A DNA stretch of 64,000 bases, taken from assembly GCA_039111635.1 (NCBI GenBank), contig JBCAQO010000004.1, positions 1,054,001 through 1,118,000 on the forward strand, read 5' to 3'. Source of the DNA: Heterobasidion occidentale (taxonomy: Eukaryota > Basidiomycota > Agaricomycetes > Russulales > Bondarzewiaceae). Both the position numbers and the translations under genes were made by a program. Positions 24,850 to 34,439 of this stretch are shown here, piece by piece; positions within the stretch are counted from its first letter, which is position 1; each line of letters starts with the position of its first letter. Under the pieces are notes generated by a model. The model ran no database searches and had not been told where the DNA came from. It saw only the letters and a program-made list of their open reading frames with translations.

Positions 24850-26640
24850 AACATCCTGCAATCTGTCAATTTCGGTGGGCTACTATCACCGCTGTCGCCA
24901 TATTAGCCATCGAACAAAACACAGGCTGTCACCGACTTCGTTGCAATGTCCATGAAACTCCGTCTTTGCACCGTGCATATCCTTTCTGAGTGCAAGGGTT
25001 CATTTGGAGCGGCAGCACAGCCGAGGTCTTTGCTGAGTTGAGCAACTCTAGACTTTACGAAAGAGGCGATGCGGCGTCTTCCGTGTCTTTTTAGGTGCTC
25101 CAATTGCAGCTTTAGCATCGAAGAAGCGAGCGCCAGTGCTTCAACCATGTGGACATCAACTGCTCATCATGCCACGACATTGGTTGGTCGGATGCCTTTT
25201 ATATACCGCTGCAGAACCTCACTTATGCCGATTAGCTCCCCTCTTTGTGACCAGTCATGTCCTCCCAAGCGCAAGACGCATACGCAACGCTCAAATTCCT
25301 CATCATCGCTCTTGCCTGCGAAACCGGCTTTTACGGTCTGTGAGCTCTTGATCGTGCGCTGCCCATGATTTGAATTCGGTCCATAGTGCTTTCCATACTA
25401 TCGTTCGCAGTTTCGACCTACATCCTCGCGTGAGTCGCCCCTCTGAAGAGGGCATATCAGGACTCATTAACGTCGTCAAAGTCGTAAAAGCCTCAAAACA
25501 AGGGCCATTCTCATCATGTGGATCACGACATTCATCATGTTCACGGTCTCGACCTGTCATTACCTTCTGCAGTGGGTAGGTGGCATGGACAGGACCCGGA
25601 CTGAGCTCGTCAGTGGTTTCCTAGAGAATTACTATGGAGAACAGTTGCTATCCATCGCCGATATATACCTACCTATCATCAATGTGAGTTCCTGGGTCCC
25701 ATTGTTTTCGGCACTGATTGCTTATTTCGCAGTATTCGTTAAGCGATGGAATCGTACTCTGGAGGGTATGGGTTATGTGGGATCGCAGCGTAAAAGTCTT
25801 GATATTCCCTGTCCTGTTTTACTCAGGAACTACTCGTAAGTGGCTAGTTTCAGTTCGCCATCATATACGTATCACCTTGATATCAGTGGCTGCTGGTGTA
25901 TACATCTCCTTCAGCAGGCTCGGTATCGGCTCAATCTATGCCTCGACGCTGACTACCAACACAATCGCTACTACGCTGATGGCGGTGAAGGCATGGTCAG
26001 TGCGTTGATCGAATCAAGTACTACTGCTCGAACTAACGTACTCACAGGCAACACCGTCGGCTGCTCAAATCTCACCTCAACAACACGGGATACAGATCCC
26101 GGGCCCTATCCATCCTCAGTCTCCTTGTCGAATCCGGGACTCTTTACTGTGCGATATGGGTGAGCGGCGTTGTGCTCTTTGACGGCGTGTGCGTCTCTCA
26201 CGCGACGCATGATGCGACAGACCATCTTCTTCTTGACCTGGTGTTTTGTCTTCAGCAACTTCAACATCACTGCGGCGTCCGTAATGGAGGTCCTTCCGGG
26301 CATCACAGTCCAAGTATCTGTGCGTTCTCCACATCTCCTCAATTGATAAACATCTCAACACTCCTCGAGTAGGGGATCTATCCAACCGCGGTGATTGCCC
26401 TGGCAGCGCTCCAGAGGACGACTTGGGACATGAGCGTCGGGAAGGACATGTCTCAGAACGCGCCTCACACTGAGATGCGCTTCGTGACGAGGGACACTCG
26501 CTTCAACGCATGGACAACCCAGAGCGGTTACTGCCCAACACCATCTGATGACAGGGAACCCTACGCTTCCGAGATGCGAGCGATGAGTGAAGAAGTGTAA
26601 TCTTATTGGACTACTGTTCCTGTGGACGAACGTACACTCG
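24850..26640. repeat. tandem duplication, unit 2
   Basis: Second unit of the direct duplication described for unit 1. It carries the intact gene copy and about 400 bp of duplicated promoter flank. Confidence 0.75.
25257..26600 (+). CDS. multi-pass (probably seven-span) membrane protein, copy 2, intact
   Basis: Eight exons: 25257-25335, 25387-25429, 25491-25683, 25733-25835, 25887-25995, 26048-26159, 26221-26313 and 26373-26600. They join in phase to a 319-residue protein. Hydrophobic segments appear in at least six places, including FLIIALACETGFYV, WITTFIMFTVSTCHYL, SDGIVLWRVWVMW, the stretch before KAWQHRR, LLVESGTLYCAIW and FFLTWCFVFSNFNI. The motifs SDG-LWR, KAW-HRR and LLVESG--Y mark a large agaricomycete family of receptor-like membrane proteins of unknown ligand. 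The C-terminal tail is polar. Intron lengths are 48-61 nt. Confidence 0.85.
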
Positions 26641-27105
26641 CGCGCGACATGGAAGTTTGCTTCGTGTCCTCGAGACGGAGTACACGGCGTTTATCGTCGA
26701 GTGCGCCAAGGGACCGTACGTTTCTTCAGGGCCTTTGGCCGTTTCTCGCGTTCGCCCGGCAGAGTTAGGCCTCCCGACCTGTAGACATCGAGGCGGAGCT
26801 GACATGGTCAGGCTGCAGCGTAATTATATCTAACTTATGAAACCAACCGCGTCGCTTCGAAGACCGGCAGTCGGGATCAAAATCGGGCGTGTCTGAGCTC
26901 TCTCTGATAACTTTCTTGACCACAGGACTACTGACTCCCTCAGGTTCCTTGTGTCACTCTGTATGTGCGTGCTCTTCAGCGGCATCACATTAATTTGGGA
27001 CTTCTGTTTCTATTACTCGCGCTTCTACACCATCTTCGCCTCTGAAAAGGCATTCTAGACAGTTTCTAAAGCAGAACACACTCAGAACACGCTGTATACC
27101 GGACC
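26641..27105. other. intergenic
   Basis: 3' flank of the membrane-protein gene and promoter region of the next gene. Base composition changes sharply to GC-rich just after this point. Confidence 0.4.
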
Positions 27106-28266
27106 ATGTCTACTGCCAACCCTCCCTCAAGGCGCCGCGCTCTGGCGAACGTCGGCAATGCTCTCTCCTTGGAACAACCTCAAGTCAGAGTCTGCGTCGG
27201 CCAACAGAAGCGCCAGACTCTCCTCCCCTCGTGCACGCGTCCCGCGCTCTCGCATCCCAGCGCGTCGCTAACCACTCGAAAATGGCCCATCTCTCTAAAA
27301 CCGCGCGTCACTCGCGTGCCTACTGCTTCCAACACGCTCTTGCACCCCGCCGCTGTCCGCGCTTCCGGCGGTCCTGCCCGAAACGCGCAGCCGAATCGAC
27401 AGCAGGGCGAGAGCGACGCGCGCGCCCTTGAAAACCGCACGGGCGCTCTCAAGCCCGAGCGGCACTCTCCCCGTGGGCCCGTCCAGCGCGGCCGCGGCGC
27501 GCCCTACACCACCACGCACCCCGCGCGCACCTCCGTGCGGCACTCTCCCCCGCACACGTCCGCGCGCCGAAGAACGCTCCCGAACAGCGCCGCCCTCCCA
27601 CTGCCGCTCCCGACCTCTTTCCGCGAGCAGCGCCCGGTCGACCGCGCGCTCGCCGCGCGGGACATGTGGCCGGCGGGATCGGCGAGACGCGCGCAGGGCG
27701 ACGCCGATCGCCCGTCCGTCGAGCCGCAGCTCCCGACGCCGCCGTCCTCGATGCGCGTGCGCGGACCCGGCGCGCGCGCCCTGCTCTCCGGCGCTGCGGC
27801 CTCCCGGCCCGTCTCGCTATCGTCTCCGCCGTCTCAAAGAGTGGCCACCAGCCTCGTGTCGCTGATGCGCAGCCTCTCGGGTCGGAAGCACGGCGCGCGC
27901 GGGGGGTCTGAGAATCGGCAGCATGCGGAGGGCGCGGGGGGCAGTTTTACCATGGAGCTGGACGAGACAGACACGGAGCCGCTGTTGGGCCTGACGCTAG
28001 CGGGGCTCGGCGCGCCGGCGCACCCTGCGTCGTCCGACGTAGACCCCGATTTCACGCCTCTCGCAATAGAACGCGGGAAATGGTGGAGCGCCGGGGAATG
28101 GAAGGCGGAGAGGAGGATTGAGGCGGTGGGGACGGGTAGTGGAGAGTCGTTTGTGGCGCGGGACGAGGTGGAGAGGGCGATGGAGAGGGTGTGCGAGGCG
28201 TGCATGAGCCTATGCAGGGAGTGGGAGACACTGGACGCTCTGTTAGGACGGGTTGACATGGCGTGA
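27106..28266 (+). CDS. hypothetical disordered protein
   Basis: Single-exon frame of 386 residues. The first 270 residues are Arg/Pro/Ser/Ala-rich and predicted disordered. The C-terminal 100 residues look ordered and helical (FTPLAIERGKWWSAGEWKAE, then ERAMERVCEACMSLCREWE). Codon third positions are very GC-rich, as in the neighbouring genes. No family recognised; function unknown. Confidence 0.6.
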   Translation: MSTANPPSRRRALANVGNALSLEQPQVRVCVGQQKRQTLLPSCTRPALSHPSASLTTRKWPISLKPRVTRVPTASNTLLHPAAVRASGGPARNAQPNRQQGESDARALENRTGALKPERHSPRGPVQRGRGAPYTTTHPARTSVRHSPPHTSARRRTLPNSAALPLPLPTSFREQRPVDRALAARDMWPAGSARRAQGDADRPSVEPQLPTPPSSMRVRGPGARALLSGAAASRPVSLSSPPSQRVATSLVSLMRSLSGRKHGARGGSENRQHAEGAGGSFTMELDETDTEPLLGLTLAGLGAPAHPASSDVDPDFTPLAIERGKWWSAGEWKAERRIEAVGTGSGESFVARDEVERAMERVCEACMSLCREWETLDALLGRVDMA

Positions 28267-28436
28267 TGAGAGACGTACCATGTTCTGTATCTTATTAGCG
28301 TGCTGCAAAAAATGTATCATTTTGCCCGGAAACCGTGCGTGAGCGAACGCGTTCTCGTCCCGTGATCGTTGCACCTCGTCCCGTGATCGTCCCCAGTCGA
28401 CTTGTCATTTGGCTTTCCTCTCTCTGCTCCCTCCAC

Positions 28437-29159
28437 ATGGTTCGCTTCAAAGTACGCCTTGCTTTCTCTTCACACGCTAATCAAACGCTCACGCCCACGA
28501 ATAACACACGCAGAACCGCTGGATCCTCGTCGAGTTCCTGCCCGCCCCGGGCGAGCCCGCACGCGGCGCCGCCGCCGTCGAGCTCACGGGGAAGCACGTC
28601 TGGGCGGCCCTGCGCCAGAGCGTGATCGCGCACTTCGGAGACACGGGCTGGGGCGCGGTGGGTGCGTCCCTGAGCGGTGCGTCGTGCTTCCCACAGCGGT
28701 CGAAGGAGATGGCAGGATCTGACGGCTCGCGCGCGCGCGCACAGTGAAGTACTTCTCGCCGACGACGAACCTCTGCATCGTGCGCGTCGCGCGCGAGCCG
28801 TACCGCATCGTGTGGGCCGCCGCGACGCTTCTGTCCTCCATCGAGGGCAGGCCTTGCATCCCCAACGTCGTGCACGTCTCCGGTGCGCGCTTCTCTCTCG
28901 TGTTCGATTTTGCTGTTTTTTTTTTAACTGTGTGAAGGTACGATCAAGCACGCGCAGCTGGCCGCCATCGAGCATAATAGGACCGTGATCGCGCGGCACA
29001 GGGCCAAAGCAAACACACCCGGTGCGTGTTCCCATCTTGGTTCACATTCACTTTCTTCGCCGCCAGGCTCACGCGCCCCGCCCCGCAGCCGCCTACCAAG
29101 ACTCGTACGCCTCGTACCTCGAAACAAGCACGCAGGAAATCGAAAGTCTACAGGACTGA
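28437..29159 (+). CDS. POP5: RNase P/MRP protein subunit POP5
   Basis: Protein subunit of nuclear RNase P and RNase MRP, which process tRNA 5' ends and pre-rRNA. The protein starts MVRFKNRWILVEFLP and contains LTGKHVWAALRQSV, FGDTGWGAV, VKYFSPTTNLCIVRVARE and SSIEGRPCIPNVVHVSGTIK, all typical of POP5. Five exons (28437-28451, 28514-28676, 28745-28882, 28938-29021, 29089-29159) give 156 residues in a clean frame, near the usual length. It converges on the next gene with about 46 bp between the two stop codons. Confidence 0.93.
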
Positions 29160-29205
29160 CGCGGGGTCTCCATCTACATCTATTCATAAGCACGGCCCGC
29201 CGGCA

Positions 29206-30659
29206 CTACAGCTTGGACTCGAGCAGCCCCCCGACGGCGCTGCCCATGATGCGCCGCGTGCCGTCCCGCCGCGCGCGTCTGCGCTCCTCCTCGACGCCGC
29301 GAGCCCACTCGACAACCGCGCGCGCGAGCACCTGCACGTCCGCGCGCGTCGCGCCGGCGTTGAGGCACACGCGCACGCGGTCCTTGCCCTTGGGGACGGT
29401 GGGCCAGGTGATCGGGCGCGCGTTGATGCCGCGCGCGAGGAGGAAGGCGGAGAGCGGGCGCGGGAGGCGCGTGAGCAGCGGGATGATGGGCGTGGGGAGG
29501 CTCGTGGGGGAGGTCGCGGGGTCGGTGGAGAGCGGGCTTTGGAGGTGGGGCGGGAGGGAGAGGATGGTGGGGTCGATGGTGGCGAGCTCGGCGCGGAGGA
29601 GGTGGAGGAAGTGGGCGCAGAGGTCGAGGAGGTGCTTGGAGAGCTGTAGAGCGGGTTTATTTTTATTTTTTGCCGTGTGTATGCGTATGCGTGCGTGCGC
29701 ACCTTTTCTGCGGTGCCGTTTTCGAGCATGTCGAAGGAGCAGCCGGCGGCGATGATGTTCGCGTGGCTGAGCGACGTCGTGTAGATGAGCGGGCGGGCGT
29801 AGTTGAGCAGGTAATCGCGAACGAGAACGCTAGTGAGCACGACGGCTGTGTGCGTGCGTGCCCGTCAATAACGAGCATCCCCGAACAAGCCGCATCAACA
29901 GCGCACCTCCGCTGGCGGCGAGGGCCTTGCCAAACGTGTGCAGCCTCGCGAGCACCTTGTCCTCGAGCCCGAGCATCGCGACGACGCCGCGCCCCTGCGG
30001 GCCGTAGATCCCCGTCGCGTGCGCCTCGTCGACGACGACGTGCGCGTTCCCCCGCGGCAGCAGCTCCTCCGCCAGCGCGACGATCTCCCTGAGCGGCGCG
30101 ATCGTCCCATCCATGCTGTACACCGTCTCCACCGCGACGAACACGCTGCCCCTGCCCTCGCGCAGCGCGGGGCGCTCCGCAAGCAGGCGCCTTAGCACGC
30201 CGCGCAGCGCCCCGACGTCGTTGTGCGCGAACGCCATGTGCGCCGCGCGCCCCGCGCGCACGCCGTCGTGCACGGACGCGTGGATGTGCTCGTCGTGCAC
30301 GACGGCGTCGCCGCGCTGCGGGACGCACGCGAAGAAGCCCGCGTTGGCGTCGAAGCCCGAGTTGAAGAGCAGCGCGGCGGGCGCGCGGAAGAAGCTCGCG
30401 AGGCGCGCCTCGAGCGCGGCGTGCGGCGCGCCGTTGACGAGCAGGCGCGAGCCGCCCGAGCCGAGGATCGCGGGGGCCGCGGCGAGGCGGGCGAGCAGGT
30501 GCGCGCGGAGGGCCGGGGAGCGGGCGAGCGCGAGGTAGTCGTTCGAGGCGTAGTCGGCGTACGGGGCGCGGTGGGGGTCGGGGCGGGGAGGCGGCGGCGG
30601 ATGAGGCGGTCGTCGCGCGAGGCGAGGGCGGCGGCGAGCTGGGCGGCGAGCGAGGACAT
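29206..30659 (-). CDS. 8-amino-7-oxononanoate synthase-like enzyme (alpha-oxoamine synthase)
   Basis: PLP-dependent fold-type I enzyme of the alpha-oxoamine synthase family (AONS/BioF, KBL, ALAS, SPT). It joins an amino acid to an acyl-CoA; AONS itself makes the biotin precursor KAPA. Motifs: SNDYLAL, ILGSGGSRLLVNG, LLFNSGFDAN, DEHIHASVHDG, VDEAHATGIYGPQGRGV, and the PLP lysine in HTFGKALAASGG. It ends LNAGATRADVQVLARAVVEW. Introns at 29846-29906 and 29644-29702 join well. The N-terminal segment (LAAQLAAALASRDDRLIRRR) is one base out of frame with the rest; the break lies in a C/G-rich run near 30590-30605 and is probably a sequencing indel. BioF is likely, but another family member cannot be excluded. 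Confidence 0.82.
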
Positions 30660-30799
30660 CGTGGTGGGCGTTGCGGCTGTGGAGCGTGCGCATCGGCGAG
30701 GGGCGACGCTGCGTGCGCCGCGCTTGGCGACTCTGCGCGCATTTTTCTTTTTCTCGGCGCCGTCGGGTCCGGTTGCAGCGCCATTTTGATATTGCGCAC

Positions 30800-31213
30800 A
30801 AAAAATAATACAAAGTACGGCTACCGTCCGTCATATATATAAGTCTAGACGTACATGTAACAGGTCAATAGGACGGATTGCGCGCGTAAGTGAGTAATGG
30901 AGGTGGAACTATCAGAGATTGCGGTCGTCGATGCGATCATGGCAAGTAATAATGGCGGCGTCGTACAGCATAGCATAGCAGTCCGTGTCCGCGGCAGATC
31001 CGCCCAGAAAATAAGTATGGATGGAGAGATCAATCCAGAGCCCGCGTCTCTGCTGATCAGGCGTGTGTTCACCAGCCTCACGATGCACGCGTGATGCCCG
31101 CTCCGTCCCACAGCCCGCACGCCTGGCCGGGCGCCTCCTCCTCCCGGTGCGTCTCGTCGCTGCATCTCCGCGCTGGCACTCGCACTCGCACTCGCACTCG
31201 CACTCGCTCGCGC
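30800..31213. other. intergenic with hexanucleotide repeat
   Basis: Between the AONS-like gene start (30659) and the 3' end of the next gene (31214), both on the minus strand. Contains a CACTCG-type hexamer array at about 31176-31207. No gene seen. Confidence 0.45.
31176..31207. repeat. CACTCG microsatellite
   Basis: About five tandem copies of the hexamer CACTCG, just 3' of the stop codon of the minus-strand gene at 31214, so in its 3' untranslated region. Confidence 0.8.
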
Positions 31214-32099
31214 TCACGCGAGGGGCGCCGTCTCGCGCCCGATCCACTCCACGTGGAACTGGCGCCAGTCGTCCGCGCTGGCGAGCTCGCACGAGATCGC
31301 GTCCGCCGAGTCGGTGCTGTCCGAGTCCTCGTGCTCGTGCTCGTGCTCGCGCTCGCGCTCGCTCATGCGGTACGGGTGCGACGGCAGGCGGATCGGCGCG
31401 GGCAGCGATACCGGGCGCGCGCGCCGGCGGCGCGGCGGCAGCGGCGAGTCGTGCGTCGAGGACGCGGAGAAGGAGAGGAAGTCGTCGTCTTTCGCTGCGG
31501 TGGGGGTGGGGGTGGGCGCGGGGATAGAGGGGTGCTGCTCCGTGAGCGTGATCACGAACGAGCGAGAGGGCGAGGACGGGTCCAGGGCGCCCGTCTTCGG
31601 CCGGGGGTCCTCTTCCTCGCTGTTAGCGGACGGGGCAAGCGGTTAGCAGGTGGTGGCGGGGGCGGGGGCGCGGGGGCGCAGGTAGGACGGCGCGGGCGAC
31701 GTACATGTGGGTGTGCAGGACCGCCGCGGGCGAGGCCTGCGCGAGCGGGCTCTTCTCCGCGATCCAGACGCTGAACACGTCCGCGGGGGCTGCGCTCGCC
31801 GCGGGCAGCGTGCGCCGCCGCGCTGCCTTTTTCTCCTGCGTGCTGGGCTCCGCCGCGCCGTGGGTGTGGCCGTGGCCGCGGCCGCTGGTGGGCGCCTTGC
31901 TCGGCGCGCGGCGCATCGACTGGAAGAGCGACTTGAGGGCGCGCACCCTGAACGAGGTGCTCGCAGACTCTGTGTCGAGGGAGGACGGGATCGAGCTCGA
32001 GGCGCTCGGTGCGCTCGGGATGGAGGGCACGCGGCGGCGGGTGTGGGCCATGACGCGCAGGCCGGAGAAGAAGAGGTTCGAGTAGTCGCCTGGGATCAT
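31214..32099 (-). CDS. hypothetical low-complexity protein
   Basis: Two exons, 32099-31705 and 31619-31214, with an 85-nt GTACGT...CAG intron, give 266 residues in phase. There is an alternative in-frame ATG 16 codons downstream (MAHTRRRVPSIP). The sequence is Ser/Pro/Arg-rich, with SEREREHEHEHEDSDSTDS coded by imperfect hexamers, and ends DDWRQFHVEWIGRET. The conserved-looking part is ADVFSVWIAEKSPLAQASP. No family recognised. Confidence 0.6.
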
Positions 32100-34029
32100 G
32101 TCTAGGGGTCGTGTGGAAAGGGTCGTACGACTCTGGAGTCGATCTTGTTTCGGACGGGCGAGGCGGTGCGATCGTGGATCCTGGGAATCCTAGCTTGTAC
32201 AGGCGCGCGTGTCCGATGACCTCGGGGGTATGTATTAGGGACGGGGGAGTATGGCGGGCTGGGGACGCGCGAGTCCTCGGTCTATTATACAGAGGCGAGC
32301 TGAGCGTCTGCGCGGAGGCGACGAACTTGATAACGCAACGCAACGCACCGTGCCACCACCGCCTGCGCCGAAATAGAAGGCAAGGATCAGCCCGGAGATG
32401 CGACGCCAACAGGTATGGGGATCAGGATGTGATTTCAGCCGTGCAACCCGGCCGCGATCAGCGCAACGGTGCCCGAAACAGCACAAGGCGGTGTGGGCCC
32501 AACACGCGCTGGCCTGGGCTCACTTCCGGCGGGGGCGACGTCAGGGTGCGGTTCGGGACCACGCACACACAACAAGGGCGGAGAGGCGCCGGGGCAGCTG
32601 TTGTTGTTCGTCGTTGACAGGACGTCTGGGAGGCGGGACGAGTACATATACGCACCTGGGCGTTTTGTGTCGGAGCTTGGATTGGACGGGAGAAGGTGGG
32701 CTTCGCCGAAGAGAAGGTGATGCGTCGAGATTCCTGCAGGTGGGCCCCAAGGAACCGCAGACGAGCGGGATCGCGCCGACTGAGCGTCAAACGAACAAGG
32801 GCAGGGCTGGCAGCGAGAATCACGCGCTAGCCGAGGCGAGTAGATTCCTGTGTCGCGAACAGTTTGTTGGGACTTTCGCTGCGCACAGGGGGTGGGAGGG
32901 CGATGGAAACAGATGCGGCGGGGCGGGGCAGCGTACGGCAGGCGTGATGCACACGACGCCCAGCCCCATCGCCAGCCCCAGCCAGCGACAGATGAAGTGA
33001 CAGAAGCGGGCGACGGCGTGTATAGCATCCCTACAGTGCACCCGGTCAGACGCGAAAGGTGACGTTCCCGGGTGGCGCTGTGGCACATCATCACGCGCGA
33101 TCTGATGATTGAGAAGACGAGGGAGAAAGCGCCGTCATATGGAGATGCGGAGGTGCCCGTTGGCGCTCGCTGCATTGATAGCTGCGCCACGCCACGACCG
33201 ATCGCAGAGTTGGGGTTGCTTAGGTGCGTCGGACCTGTTCTCGTCTTTAGCAGGTCGTCATCATGCGGGAGGGCGTCGGTGGCCAGGAGAAACAACAAAC
33301 GATACCACGCTTCCCAAAGTCGAGCGTACGTAGACGCCCCGATGATCAAGAAACCGCACCGCGGAGCCTATGTCATGGACCAGAAAAGCATGAATGGAGC
33401 ATGGATGGAATCCAACACACACCAAGAGCAAAGCAGATCATGATGCTGCGAATCCATTGCGCATGAATCAAGGCCATCTTCAGAGACGCCGCGCGATGGC
33501 AACAATCACGCCGTGCCTTGTCCTATTCAGCTGGCGCAATGTCATGAATAGAGTCGGCCGCGTGGGGCAGTCGACGCCATCATGGACAACGTTCACGGGA
33601 AGCAGGCATCTGAGAAGAGCGGGTACGCCGCCACGCGGCGGGCTCATCATGCGGGGAGAGTAGCGCTCAGGCCCAGATGTCATTCATCGCGGCGGTCACA
33701 AGCGTGCTCGGCGCATGTTGTATAGCCACTGTGCGCTAACAGGATCTAACGAGAATAGCACTGAGTGATCGATTGAAGCGAACGGAGGCTGTCACGCCGG
33801 TGTGCAGCGTTCACTTCACGGGTAAGACGGGGGGTGGCTATAGGCAGAAGAGGCAGAGCGGTATGATACAGAATGTCTGAATAAAGATGGATGATGATGC
33901 TGGGATTTGGACAGATGGAGGTGAGCCAAGGCCTGGACGACTGAATGTGGGGACGCACAGGACGTTGGGAAATGGGATACAGATATATTGCCGGTCGCGG
34001 TGCAGGGTCGTAAACGGAATGAATGTAAA
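32100..34029. other. 1.9-kb stretch without recognisable gene
   Basis: GC-rich, with long chance open frames on both strands, including a 304-codon one on the minus strand. None shows protein-like patterning or splice-linked exons. May hold regulatory sequence, a non-coding RNA or an unrecognised gene. Confidence 0.4.
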
Positions 34030-34399
34030 TCACGACGCCTTCCGCTTAGCCTCCTCGGCCTGCATGCTCGCCTGCGCGAGGATGGGTTTCTGCTGCTCGG
34101 CGAGGACCCTGCGCTTGTTAAAGTAGTCCACCTGCGAGATCAGAAAAGCAGGCGTCGTCATGGCTGTGCGTCGATGGGCAGACGGGGAGACGAGCGGCGA
34201 CGCGTACCCAGCTCTTCGCGCAGTTCTGTTGGAAGGCTTTGTTCTGCGCGGCGCATCTGTCGCCCTCGCTGCCAGGGACGACCACCTGCGCCGCGTCGAG
34301 GCAGGAGAAATAGAGGTCTCTTGACTCCCAGCATTTCTTGCGGTCGTCGCGCGACGCGGCGTTGGGCTTCTCGGGGACAGAGCGGGTGAACCAGCCCAT
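34030..34399 (-). CDS. COA6: cytochrome c oxidase assembly factor COA6
   Basis: Small mitochondrial intermembrane-space protein that helps deliver copper to COX2. The N-terminus MGWFTRSVPEKPNAASRDDR precedes a CX9C motif (CWESRDLYFSC) and a CX10C motif (CAAQNKAFQQNC), the arrangement typical of COA6. Exon 34399-34208 joins 34131-34030 across a 76-nt intron, giving 97 residues that end AEEAKRKAS. It is head-to-head with the TBC gene; the two ATGs are only about 40 bp apart if the upstream ATG of that gene is used. Confidence 0.92.
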
Positions 34400-34439
34400 T
34401 TAATTTCGAGGTGAGGGACAGAGCTTGCTGGCCGCCGCG

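Noticed and set aside
30223..30789. 188-codon open frame on the plus strand
   Set aside because: Antisense shadow of the AONS-like gene, whose motifs are unambiguous.
32435..33349. 304-codon open frame on the minus strand
   Set aside because: Composition is not protein-like, the region is GC-rich so chance frames are long, and the opposite strand is open over much of the same stretch.
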